Of a stretch of DNA of 37,894 bases, positions 9,293-18,223 are shown piece after piece. Position 1 is the first letter of the stretch; each line of letters opens with the position of its first letter. The notes under the pieces were generated by a model. It was not told where the DNA came from. It worked only from the letters and a program-made list of their open reading frames with translations, and searched no databases. The translations under genes and the position numbers were made by a program. The stretch is from Bdellovibrionia bacterium (GTDB taxonomy: Bacteria > Bdellovibrionota > Bdellovibrionia > Bdellovibrionales > UBA1609): assembly GCA_030432925.1 (NCBI GenBank), contig JAUILT010000021.1, positions 1-37,894 of the forward strand, in the 5' to 3' direction.

Positions 9293-9320
9293 AAAAGTTC
9301 AAACCGGATCGGCATAAAAA
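9293..9320 (+). promoter_or_regulatory. Putative promoter/operator element, plus-strand copy: AAAAGTTCAAACCGGATCGGCATAAAAA
   Basis: Perfect 17-bp inverted repeat (AAAAGTTCAAACCGGAT) with the minus-strand copy in the same divergent intergenic region, followed by conserved GG[CT]ATAAA. Confidence 0.5.
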
Positions 9321-9360
9321 CTAAAAAACACTGTGGCTTGCGTCAAGCTCACAAAAACAC

Positions 9361-11058
9361 ATGGAGCTTTTTCATCAGAATCCATTTTCCAGGAGTAGAA
9401 AAACAAATTTGCAATTTTTGGGGTTTATAATACAGTCAATGAAGGTCCAGTGTCATCAGGGGGAACTGGTGGAAACAGAATTCGCTAACAAAAGATATTA
9501 TCAGCTTCAACTAAGACCCACCTGTAGCCTGAGGTGCTCTTATTGCCCGGGCTTAGGTCTAGTTTCTGAAAGTCCACGTGTTCACCATGACCTGATTCAA
9601 AGCTTAAAAAAAGCCCGCTCTGGAAACTATTCCGCAGCCCTGATTCCATGCAATGCGTTGGAGATGGAGGATCTTCAGATCATTGTAGAGACTATTCACA
9701 GTTTTTCTCTACTTCCCATAATTCAGATCAACTCCCGACAACTGCAAACCCAAAAACATCGTATTGAGCAGATCCTACAGTGGAAAGTGGGGGTGCAAAT
9801 TGTCTGGGGCAACAATGTTTCTATTCCTGACAGCGTTTTGAACCTTATTAATGATTTGGCCGAAGACTTTCACATCACTATTGTGGCGCACAAGCGCATA
9901 CATGCCCTGGAGACCTTTCGCTCTCTCCCCGATACCATCAAAAATAAAGCCTATTTTTATTTCCCACTGAATCAGGGAGGCTCTGAAGAGTTTTTTACTG
10001 CAGACGCCATTTATGAGTTCTTAAAAAGATTTCGAGTTCAGTTTCCCGGATATAAGGCCTTACCATCTCCTGGAATAGACCTTTTTGATCCTCAAAAGAA
10101 AAAATGGCAAGAGTTGGAGCCACAACTTCGACCCATTTATACATCTCCAGGTTGTGAAACTCCAGACACTTCACGAAAGTACTCAATTATTATACCCACA
10201 AAAAATGCAGAGCATTTTATTGAAGATACATTAAGAGTTCTCTCACAACAAACTATGGATAGCGACCAATACGAAGTGATTGTTGTTGACGAAGGCAGTA
10301 CTGATAAGACCATTACCCGATGTATTGACTTTGCTCGCAGTGGTGACCCAAACTTTCAACTGAAGGTTTTGAGACAACAGGCTTTTGAAGTTCCATCCAA
10401 TGACAGAGGTGAATACACCACAGCCGTTTCTCTCAACCTGGGTGTGAAAAACTCTCAAGGAGATCATTTACTATTTCTTAATGCCCGTTCACTTATGCCA
10501 AGAACTCTATTGCTAGACTTGATTCTTCACCATAAAAGCTGGGACTTAGTTCAGCCACGAAGACTCGTGCTTCCTGAGGATGTGGATTCTGTGATGTTAA
10601 AAGCCATGAACCCCAAAGAGCTTGAACCCCTCTCTGAGCCAGAAAATCTATTTTGGGAACAGTTCTACCAAAACTCTGAGAATTGGAATCAAATGATGGA
10701 TGGCTGGAAGTACATTTCTTCAAAAAACTTATCCATGAGAAGAGATGTTTTTGAATTTATCGGTTGGTATCGAAAAACATTTTTGCACCATGGGTTTGAA
10801 GATAGTGACCTCGGCTATCGAGCCCACAAAAAAGGCTTTCAATTTTTTCTCAGTCCTGAAGCCGTTTTTGAGGTCAGTACTACTAAAGAAGCCACTTCAT
10901 TTTTTCGAAAGAGGCTGGAGAGGCAGGCCCCTCTCTCTAATATGGCCAAGTCATTTTTTCAAAATAACCTTGATACTGATATCTATGACCGATATGCCGC
11001 AAAGCTCTCATCTTATAGCACCGGGCCAAGTTTTTCTCCAAAGAGAACAAGTACCTGA
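9361..11058 (+). CDS. Radical SAM N-terminal domain fused to GT2-family glycosyltransferase
   Basis: N-terminal 'LQLRPTCSLRCSYCPGLG' (CxxxCxxC 4Fe-4S/SAM motif). C-terminal 'KYSIIIPTKNAEHFIEDTLRVLSQQTMDSDQYEVIVVDEGSTDKT' (GT2 start) and 'SSKNLSMRRDVFEFIGWYRKTFLHHGFEDSDLGYRAHKKGF' (GT2 C-terminal ED motif). An alternative start is ATG 9439. Confidence 0.8.
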   Translation: MELFHQNPFSRSRKTNLQFLGFIIQSMKVQCHQGELVETEFANKRYYQLQLRPTCSLRCSYCPGLGLVSESPRVHHDLIQSLKKARSGNYSAALIPCNALEMEDLQIIVETIHSFSLLPIIQINSRQLQTQKHRIEQILQWKVGVQIVWGNNVSIPDSVLNLINDLAEDFHITIVAHKRIHALETFRSLPDTIKNKAYFYFPLNQGGSEEFFTADAIYEFLKRFRVQFPGYKALPSPGIDLFDPQKKKWQELEPQLRPIYTSPGCETPDTSRKYSIIIPTKNAEHFIEDTLRVLSQQTMDSDQYEVIVVDEGSTDKTITRCIDFARSGDPNFQLKVLRQQAFEVPSNDRGEYTTAVSLNLGVKNSQGDHLLFLNARSLMPRTLLLDLILHHKSWDLVQPRRLVLPEDVDSVMLKAMNPKELEPLSEPENLFWEQFYQNSENWNQMMDGWKYISSKNLSMRRDVFEFIGWYRKTFLHHGFEDSDLGYRAHKKGFQFFLSPEAVFEVSTTKEATSFFRKRLERQAPLSNMAKSFFQNNLDTDIYDRYAAKLSSYSTGPSFSPKRTST

Positions 11059-11340
11059 TGGATGGCTCTACACTCTTAGAGCCTCTTCAACTCTTTCGTT
11101 TGGACTTAAAAAAAGACCCTATCTCAACTCGATACACATCCCCAAAAAAGAGAGGTGTTGAACACTTGTACATTTGTAAATAAAAAAAATCGTATTTGCT
11201 TAAAAAATGTCTCAGACCAACCTTAAATACCCTTCACGCTCACAATGTTGGCACCAATATTGATGTACACACACTTATGCCAATCCAATTTAGTTTTTTA
11301 AAAATTGACACCACAAGACAACAAGCCAGAGGGGTGAAAT

Positions 11341-11946
11341 ATGTGCATGATGACTTCAATAAAGACATTGCTTTTCATTGTATCAGTCAGTTTAGGGTCT
11401 CCCTTTTTATGGGCAAAGGATCTCGTATCCCATACAATCACCGACCCATCATATAGCCTCTCTCAGGTAGAGGATTCCATATCAGAAATACAAGTGAATC
11501 TGATATCTATGGATATCTATAGGAATAGATATGTCATCCACTACGAGGACTATTGTGAAGGCAAAGAGGCTCTCAATTATCAGTGTAATAATCAGGGTCA
11601 GCCAGTCATTACTCTTTCACCAACGGATGTTTATACGTGCACACGTCAAAAGCCTTCCATAAGCTCTTTTGAAGTCACTAAAAAATCTTTAAAAGAGTCC
11701 CTTCCTGAACCCTGTAAGATATCTCAAAAGGTTACTATTCAAGAAATTAAAAAAAGGCCCTCTAAAAAAAGAAACAACACCTCTGATAATTTTAGATATG
11801 GGCCCACAATTACAGGCGTTCCAGGGAAGACAGTCGATCTTGAATTCCCAACAAGAAATTTTATTCAGTCTGAGCACAGAAGACGGCAAATAAATGGCAG
11901 AGGAAACCAGCAGTCAACAGCAGAGCAACGAGGACAGCTGCGCTGA
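11341..11946 (+). CDS. Hypothetical secreted protein, basic C-terminus
   Basis: N-terminal signal peptide-like MCMMTSIKTLLFIVSVSLGSPFLWAKD; Cys-containing; no family recognised. Confidence 0.65.
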   Translation: MCMMTSIKTLLFIVSVSLGSPFLWAKDLVSHTITDPSYSLSQVEDSISEIQVNLISMDIYRNRYVIHYEDYCEGKEALNYQCNNQGQPVITLSPTDVYTCTRQKPSISSFEVTKKSLKESLPEPCKISQKVTIQEIKKRPSKKRNNTSDNFRYGPTITGVPGKTVDLEFPTRNFIQSEHRRRQINGRGNQQSTAEQRGQLR

Positions 11947-11949
11947 GAA

Positions 11950-11972
11950 AATTCAAACCAGATCAGTATAAT
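11950..11972 (+). promoter_or_regulatory. Third copy of the AAACC-RGAT-YRG-YATAA element: AAAATTCAAACCAGATCAGTATAAT
   Basis: Sequence 'gagaaaattcaaaccagatcagtataatctcac' lies between the convergent stops at 11946 and 11974 and matches the 9293-9320 element over TTCAAACCRGATYRGYATAAW. Confidence 0.35.
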
Positions 11973-11973
11973 C

Positions 11974-12909
11974 TCACTGCCCCTCACTCATAAGGCAGAG
12001 CAGCTCAAAGAGCGTATCCACAGCAGCCAACGCCGTAATGTCACTGCTATCATAGGGGGGTGACACTTCTACAATATCTGCCGCCAATAGAGTTTTTATT
12101 TTTAACCCACGAAGGATTCTTTGGGTTTCGTAGGTGGTCAGCCCTCCGACAACGGGAGTTCCTGTTCCTGGGGCAAAGGCGGGATCTAAACAATCAATAT
12201 CAAAACTAATATAAGTCACTCCACTTTCAAAAAGAGGAAGTTCAGAAACAAATTTTTCCAATCCTTTGCAGCGAATATCGTCTACTGTCATCACTTGAAT
12301 CCCATGCTGTCGGACAAAGTCCAGATCTTCCCCCCCAGTTAAAGGGCCACGAATTCCTAACTGCAAAGTGTTTTTTGGGTGAATCAGCCCCTCATTAACA
12401 GCATGTCGAACGAAGGCCCCATGATGGTATTCACATCCCCAGGCAGCGGGATAGGTATCTATATGGGCATCAAAATGGATCAAATTTAAAGGTTCACCCA
12501 CCTTTTTACGAGCGGCCCTCAAAAGAGGCAGTGTTGTGGAGTGGTCTCCACCAATAGCCACAAAGCGCTTGCCACGAATCAGCACGTCAGAAAAGAAGGA
12601 CTCAATTTTTTCATAGGTTTGACTTTGATCAATAGGAACTGTTGGACAATCACCTATGTCAGCCACTTTCATTTTTTCCAAAACATTATAGGCACGACTC
12701 CAGTGAAACCCCCGTCCCAACGAAGACGCTTCACGAATCTTCGAGGGAGCAAATCGGGCTCCGGGTCGATAGGAAACAGCTCCATCATAAGGAACACCAG
12801 CAATTCCTACCTCGTAGTCGGCATCTTTTGTCACGTGAGGCATACGAAAAAAAGTCTTAATCGCAGAAAATCTTGGGAACTCCCTTCCACTTATTTGCTT
12901 GTAATCCAT
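11974..12909 (-). CDS. speB: Agmatinase/arginase family ureohydrolase
   Basis: 'VAIGGDHSTTLPLLRAARK', 'NLIHFDAHIDTYP', 'YISFDIDCLDPAFAPGTGTPVVGGLTTYE' are manganese-ligand motifs. Likely start MDYKQISGREFP at 12909; the track ORF extends to 12945. Confidence 0.88.
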   Translation of the reverse strand: MDYKQISGREFPRFSAIKTFFRMPHVTKDADYEVGIAGVPYDGAVSYRPGARFAPSKIREASSLGRGFHWSRAYNVLEKMKVADIGDCPTVPIDQSQTYEKIESFFSDVLIRGKRFVAIGGDHSTTLPLLRAARKKVGEPLNLIHFDAHIDTYPAAWGCEYHHGAFVRHAVNEGLIHPKNTLQLGIRGPLTGGEDLDFVRQHGIQVMTVDDIRCKGLEKFVSELPLFESGVTYISFDIDCLDPAFAPGTGTPVVGGLTTYETQRILRGLKIKTLLAADIVEVSPPYDSSDITALAAVDTLFELLCLMSEGQ

Positions 12910-12911
12910 AT

Positions 12912-13412
12912 TCAAAACTCTCCCTTTAGGTGACCGACAGTCCAATGAATTTTTTTTCCGCGAACGTTTAAAGTGTGTTTTTCCATCTTATCCATAAGTT
13001 CTGTTTTTTTCTCTTCTAAAAAAGAGCGCCGTTTTTGAATCACCTGATTCAAACGCAGCTCTGTCTTTGTACCTACCAACTCTACAATCACCCATCGCAA
13101 AGTCTGAAGACTCACTCCTTCGTCAGGAGGCATCCAGATTTTCAATTCATAAAATTTTCGATGAGCACGCTCTATGAGCCTCAATGAGGCCCACTCTGTT
13201 CCCTTTTCTTCTAAGGGAACTTTAACAACCTCTTTCCAAACACCATCATTTATACTTAAGTTGCCTCTTAAAAACTGATAGCTACCGCCATCTTTTTGCA
13301 AAAGACAGTTCTTTTGCCTAAGCTGCTCTTTTGTACAAGAAACATCTCTGGCATAAGCTCCCCCTCCGCTCATTAAAAACAAAAAAATCGCTACTCCCAC
13401 TCCACTTTGCAT
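12912..13412 (-). CDS. Hypothetical secreted protein
   Basis: Signal peptide-like MQSGVGVAIFLFLMSGGGAYARD; stop abuts the speB-like start, so probably the same operon. Confidence 0.65.
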   Translation of the reverse strand: MQSGVGVAIFLFLMSGGGAYARDVSCTKEQLRQKNCLLQKDGGSYQFLRGNLSINDGVWKEVVKVPLEEKGTEWASLRLIERAHRKFYELKIWMPPDEGVSLQTLRWVIVELVGTKTELRLNQVIQKRRSFLEEKKTELMDKMEKHTLNVRGKKIHWTVGHLKGEF

Positions 13413-13464
13413 GACGTCAACCTTATCTCATCTTGATTCTTCACTCAATCACCGATAGATAACA

Positions 13465-14454
13465 TTGATGATTCTTAAAGCCACAGTTGGTCATTTAACC
13501 CATTGGTACAGGGATAATAAAAGAGACCTCCCTTGGAGGGAGGGTAAGAATCCTTATCAAATATGGATTTCTGAAACCATGCTGCAACAGACCACCTCTC
13601 GAGCCGTCATCCCATTTTATCAGCGGTTTCTCAAATCCTTTCCAACGATTCAGGATTTAGCTCAAGCCAGTGAAGGACAGGTTTTAGAAAATTGGGCGGG
13701 ACTCGGCTACTACTCCAGAGCCAGAAACCTCCACAAGGCCGCCCAAATAATTACAGAACAAGGTCACTTTCCGAAAGATGTGAAAGAGTTATTAGAACTT
13801 CCAGGGGTTGGCCCCTATACGGCGAGAGCCATCGCCAGCATTGCCTTTGAAAAGCCCGTCGGTGTTGTTGATGGTAATACTATTCGTGTGCTGTCTCGCT
13901 TTTACGGCTGGAATGGAGAGTGGTGGAAAACCTCCGGTCGACAATGGGTTCAAGAAACCATGGATGAATGGGTCTCTTGGGGAAAGTCCTCTGAGGTCAA
14001 CCAGGCTGTCATGGAGCTAGGAGCTTCTCACTGCTCCCCAAGCAACCCCAGTTGCCTACTGTGCCCTATTAAAAAAAACTGCCAGGCAAAAAATAAAAAC
14101 CTAAATAAAGACTCTTATCCTAAAAAGAAACCCAAGCGCAGCTTTGAAATCTGGATATGGCAACCTGAAGTTTGTCAACATCAAGGTCAAATAGCACTCA
14201 TGAAAAATGCCACTCTTCCCTTTCTTAAGGGCCAATGGATTCTTCCTGGAACCGGAACTCTAAAAAAGCAAAAACCAAAAAGCTATGACTACACTCACAG
14301 TATCACTCACCATAAAATTTATGTGCAGGTCAAAAAAAATCAAAACTTGAGAGCTCAAAAGGGACTCAAGTGGGTGCCCATCAAGGAGGTTCCTCGTTGG
14401 TGCCCAGTTTCACTCGTTCAGAAGGCTCTTAGACAGGGGGGACTGTCGTGCTAA
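13465..14454 (+). CDS. mutY: A/G-specific adenine glycosylase MutY
   Basis: 'LPWREGKNPYQIWISETMLQQTTSRAVIPFYQRFL', HhH 'LPGVGPYTARAIASIAF', 'VDGNTIRVLSRF', 4Fe-4S motif 'CSPSNPSCLLCPIKKNC'. Confidence 0.95.
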   Translation: MMILKATVGHLTHWYRDNKRDLPWREGKNPYQIWISETMLQQTTSRAVIPFYQRFLKSFPTIQDLAQASEGQVLENWAGLGYYSRARNLHKAAQIITEQGHFPKDVKELLELPGVGPYTARAIASIAFEKPVGVVDGNTIRVLSRFYGWNGEWWKTSGRQWVQETMDEWVSWGKSSEVNQAVMELGASHCSPSNPSCLLCPIKKNCQAKNKNLNKDSYPKKKPKRSFEIWIWQPEVCQHQGQIALMKNATLPFLKGQWILPGTGTLKKQKPKSYDYTHSITHHKIYVQVKKNQNLRAQKGLKWVPIKEVPRWCPVSLVQKALRQGGLSC

Positions 14455-15500
14455 AAATAGAAGCGGTCTCAAAACTATCACTACTACTCATCTTGGGGCT
14501 GGCTGGTTGCTCTGGAAAAAACACCAAAAATACTCTAGATGCGAGCGACTTAAAAGCTCCTCCCGGAGTCACGCTCCCACTCATCACTCAACTCACTGGA
14601 GCAGGCATTAATTACCAACCGGCCTGGTCTCCAGACGGCTTGCACATTGTTTACATCAGCTCGGATCGCCCCAATCATGACAACCCACAGGTTTACACAA
14701 TGAAACTGGCTGACAGATCAGAAAAACGCATCACCTGGCAACACGGAAAAGCGGCACATCCCCTATTCTCTCCCAATGGACGAAGGGTGATTTACGCCAG
14801 TACAACCGACGAAGCCAAGGAGGACACCAACTTTATTAAAGACTCTCTAAAGAGAATTGCTGGAAAGGGAGAAAAAAAAGTTGAGACCGAATCTTTCTGG
14901 CAGAACCAACCTTTTGAAATTTATTCTAGTCTGATCAATGGATCTCGGATCGAACGCCTTACAAAAAGTCAAAGATATGACTCGGAAGTAAGCATTGAAG
15001 CGAAAGATAAACGCATGGTGTACGTCTCTTCACGAGATGGGTTCCTGAACCTGCATCTCTCATCGACAACGGGAACCTACATAAAGGCATTGACTCAGTC
15101 TAAAAATGTTAAATCAGGGCCCACCTACTCTCCCAATGGGCTATTTATTGCTTGGGTCGAGTATGCAGAGGGAATGACCAGCAGTGATATATTTATTGGT
15201 GACAGCCTATTAAAAGAAAAAAAAGCCATTACTGACAGCAAGGCCATTCACTTTCAACCCTCATGGAGTCCCGATGGCAAGACTCTCATCTTTTCATCCA
15301 ATCGGGACAACGCAAATAATTATGAGCTGTATGCTATTGCTTCCAACGGAAGATGTCTACAGAGGCTGACATGGCATTCAAGCAATGATACCGAACCCGC
15401 CTTCTCGCCCGACGGAAAATCTTATGTCTTTACCAGTGATCGCTCTGGGGAAAAACAAATCTATAGATCAGACTTTGTCCCAACAAAAACCTGTCCATAG
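14448..15500 (+). CDS. TolB-like beta-propeller lipoprotein (WD40-like PD40 repeats)
   Basis: Lipobox LLLILGLAGC; repeats 'QPAWSPDGLHIVYISSDR', 'HPLFSPNGRRVIYAS', 'QPSWSPDGKTLIFSSNRD', 'EPAFSPDGKSYVFTSDRSG'. GTG start overlaps the mutY stop. Confidence 0.88.
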   Translation: MLKIEAVSKLSLLLILGLAGCSGKNTKNTLDASDLKAPPGVTLPLITQLTGAGINYQPAWSPDGLHIVYISSDRPNHDNPQVYTMKLADRSEKRITWQHGKAAHPLFSPNGRRVIYASTTDEAKEDTNFIKDSLKRIAGKGEKKVETESFWQNQPFEIYSSLINGSRIERLTKSQRYDSEVSIEAKDKRMVYVSSRDGFLNLHLSSTTGTYIKALTQSKNVKSGPTYSPNGLFIAWVEYAEGMTSSDIFIGDSLLKEKKAITDSKAIHFQPSWSPDGKTLIFSSNRDNANNYELYAIASNGRCLQRLTWHSSNDTEPAFSPDGKSYVFTSDRSGEKQIYRSDFVPTKTCP

Positions 15501-16544
15501 CTATTGCCAGTTCAAATCATCACGATAGTACCGGTTGTGTTGACCAGGCACAACAATTCGCTCAGGAAGCGCACGGTGATCTAAGACCTCTCCCGATAAC
15601 AGATATCCTTGGACAAAAATATTTCCGTTGCTGTGAACCTTCACCACAGCAAACCCTGTTTTTGACCGCCCTGTCTGCCCTGACAGATAACGGGCTCCAG
15701 AACCCATACAGGGCATAGACAAAATTCTTAAAACCCTGTCTTGCCGCCCTTCTCGACGGTGAATCACTTTGCCTGGAAAGAACGCATGGGAGTGACCAAA
15801 TATGGCGAGGTCGACACCTTCATCTAAAAAAAGCTTTTCCAATCCATTTGGATTTTCCTCCCATTGCTCTTTATTAAGAACCTCGTAGTATTTACCACGG
15901 CCATTATGGGAGTGTTTTCCTTTATTTAGCAACGGATACAGAGGGACATGTCCATAAACAATTCTTGCTGTGGCCCGCTGAGCCTGTGGACTTTGCAATT
16001 GCTGACGAATCCAGTCTCTTTGAAGATCTCCATGGTGAATACGAAAGGGCGTCACGCTGTCCATGCTAATAAAAAAAACATTGTTGACTACGTAAGAGTA
16101 ATAAAATGGATAAAACCTTTGGTCTATCAACTGCACTCGCGGCGCCTTTTGGTTCCAAAAACTCTGATAAAGATCTCGTTCCCGCTGCATCACTGCATAT
16201 CCAGAGGCATCGTGGTTACCGGGACTCGGAGCAAACTCCACACCTGCCGTGAAAAATCTCTGCAGAATATTTCTTTCAAAAGAGTCCCACATAGCTTCTA
16301 GCCGACTCAGTGGATATTTATGACTGATGTCTTCCCCGGCCACGTAGTCACCAGTACCAATCACCAGGTCAGGTTTTTTTTCTAAAACCCGATCCATGCC
16401 CCTCAAAACAGACTCTCTATAGTCCGTGCTCCCTAAACGGCCATTGAGATCAGAGATCACCACCAGCTTCAGGCTGTCTCCAAAAGCACTACAATGCAGC
16501 GCAGCAAATATGAGGCATTTCCAAAAAAAGGGATAGAACTTCAT
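15501..16544 (-). CDS. Secreted calcineurin-like metallophosphoesterase
   Basis: 'LKLVVISDLNGRLG', 'DLVIGTGDYVAGED', 'SPGNHDASGY', 'RIVYGHVPLYP', 'LAIFGHSHAFFPG'; N-terminal signal peptide-like segment. Confidence 0.88.
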   Translation of the reverse strand: MKFYPFFWKCLIFAALHCSAFGDSLKLVVISDLNGRLGSTDYRESVLRGMDRVLEKKPDLVIGTGDYVAGEDISHKYPLSRLEAMWDSFERNILQRFFTAGVEFAPSPGNHDASGYAVMQRERDLYQSFWNQKAPRVQLIDQRFYPFYYSYVVNNVFFISMDSVTPFRIHHGDLQRDWIRQQLQSPQAQRATARIVYGHVPLYPLLNKGKHSHNGRGKYYEVLNKEQWEENPNGLEKLFLDEGVDLAIFGHSHAFFPGKVIHRREGRQDRVLRILSMPCMGSGARYLSGQTGRSKTGFAVVKVHSNGNIFVQGYLLSGEVLDHRALPERIVVPGQHNRYYRDDLNWQ

Positions 16545-16732
16545 TCAGCTTCCATGCTGCCAGCCAGAGCCTTATTGCTCTCACACCTTTGATTTTACTA
16601 GAAATATTTTGAAAGCGACAAGTCCAGCTCTTGAACAGTGCCGGTATATTTCCAACATTTCACCCTCACCTTTTTTCCACGTACCTTTTCTGGAGCAGAA
16701 AGTCATGGCACATTCACGCAAGGAATACACAG

Positions 16733-18223
16733 ATGATGAAATCACTTATTCAATTACTTTTTATTATGGGCTCTGTCACAGTTCGAGCAGAAGTCGCTGG
16801 GCATCAAATCCTCGTGACCACTTCTCCCAATGGCGTTCAGGAAAAGTGCATACGGCACCGACTCCCTGGCGCTGACTACCGCGAGAAAGACTCAAAAAAA
16901 GAAGCCGAGTTTTGCTCCATCGATCTTTATAACGGTCACTATGCTATATGTGCCAAAACCTGGAGCACAAGCCCTGGTTCCGTCATTTATAATATCTCCT
17001 CCACAGGTCTCACTGTTTCAAGAGCAGAAGATCAATGCCAACAATTAAACAATGGTCGTGTAGAGGGAGCTCATAAAGTTGCCAAGTTTAAAAATACCAT
17101 GAATGCCCGCGGCACTAGTGGCACCTATTCTCAATCCTCATTGATCTACTATCATATCTCCCGCTACTTTGGGATGCTGACTGACATTCCTGTCTCTGTT
17201 TACAGAAGTATCGACCGGGAGCAACACCTCAACCGAGTGGCCCTAAGAGCCTCTCGTCAAGGGCGTATGGGCAAGCAGATGAAAGCCGGGTGGCGAACAC
17301 TCATTGCAGCAGAGCAGAGCCCAAGCTCTTACTCACCTACTGATGAGCTTTTTACTGATAATCAAAGACAGATTTACGGGATTCTGATCCGCGGACGAGG
17401 TGAACGCTATGGAGCAGAAGTCAATGGCATAAGATCCAAGTGGGGACTCAAACAAAATATTGAATTCACACAAACAGCCCCTTTTATGGCCCTACAATCA
17501 GAAAAAAACTTAAACGCAGCCATTCAAGATGGACTGGTCTCTGCTAGAAAAAACCGTAAACTCAGAGAGGCTCTCGGTGGCTTTGTTTCCAATGAACAAA
17601 TGATCTTTTGGATGACAGAATTGGCCGAAGTGACTCTCATGGATTATATCTTTAGCCAACAAGACCGCATTGGTAACATCGATTACCGCTGGTACTGGGT
17701 GTACGTAAAAAATGATGTCCTCAGTAACAAACGAGAAAAGAGTCTCGAAGACTCCAATGGAGACGAGCTACCCAGAAAAGCCGTAGACTTTTCTAACATC
17801 CAACCCCCAAGCGAAATTGCCGAATATCAACCGGTTCTGATCCAAAAAACCCAACTCAATGACAATGATGCTGGAACACGCAAGCTCAATACCAATGCCA
17901 AAAGCCCTTACGTCAACTACACGAAAAGAGCAAAGATGTTGGAGAAAATCAAACACTACCCAGCTCGCCTTTACTCAAAACTCGTAAAATTTAACGATGA
18001 TCTGCAAACAGCTGGCGTGATCTGGCAATTCATGTCTACACAATTTGATATAAACCCCAAATATCTCGAAAGTGCCCGTTTCTTTGCGAATGAAGCATTA
18101 GAGGTTCTACGTAAAAAATGTGAAAACAAAGAACTGATTTTTGATCTAAACCCAAAAGAGTATCTAATAACAGGAGCTACTCAACCCAAACGAATGGATT
18201 GTCAAACAGGAGATTACCAATGA
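16733..18223 (+). CDS. Exported protein with PI4KII/HipA/FAM20-like atypical kinase motifs (candidate)
   Basis: Likely start MMKSLIQLLFIMGSVTVRA (signal peptide); the track ORF starts at 16631. N-lobe-like 'HKVAKFKNT...SSLIYYHISRYFGMLTDIPVSVYRSID', catalytic-loop-like 'LMDYIFSQQDRIGNIDYRWYWVYVKND', metal-binding-like 'IQKTQLNDNDAG'. Confidence 0.6.
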   Translation: MMKSLIQLLFIMGSVTVRAEVAGHQILVTTSPNGVQEKCIRHRLPGADYREKDSKKEAEFCSIDLYNGHYAICAKTWSTSPGSVIYNISSTGLTVSRAEDQCQQLNNGRVEGAHKVAKFKNTMNARGTSGTYSQSSLIYYHISRYFGMLTDIPVSVYRSIDREQHLNRVALRASRQGRMGKQMKAGWRTLIAAEQSPSSYSPTDELFTDNQRQIYGILIRGRGERYGAEVNGIRSKWGLKQNIEFTQTAPFMALQSEKNLNAAIQDGLVSARKNRKLREALGGFVSNEQMIFWMTELAEVTLMDYIFSQQDRIGNIDYRWYWVYVKNDVLSNKREKSLEDSNGDELPRKAVDFSNIQPPSEIAEYQPVLIQKTQLNDNDAGTRKLNTNAKSPYVNYTKRAKMLEKIKHYPARLYSKLVKFNDDLQTAGVIWQFMSTQFDINPKYLESARFFANEALEVLRKKCENKELIFDLNPKEYLITGATQPKRMDCQTGDYQ

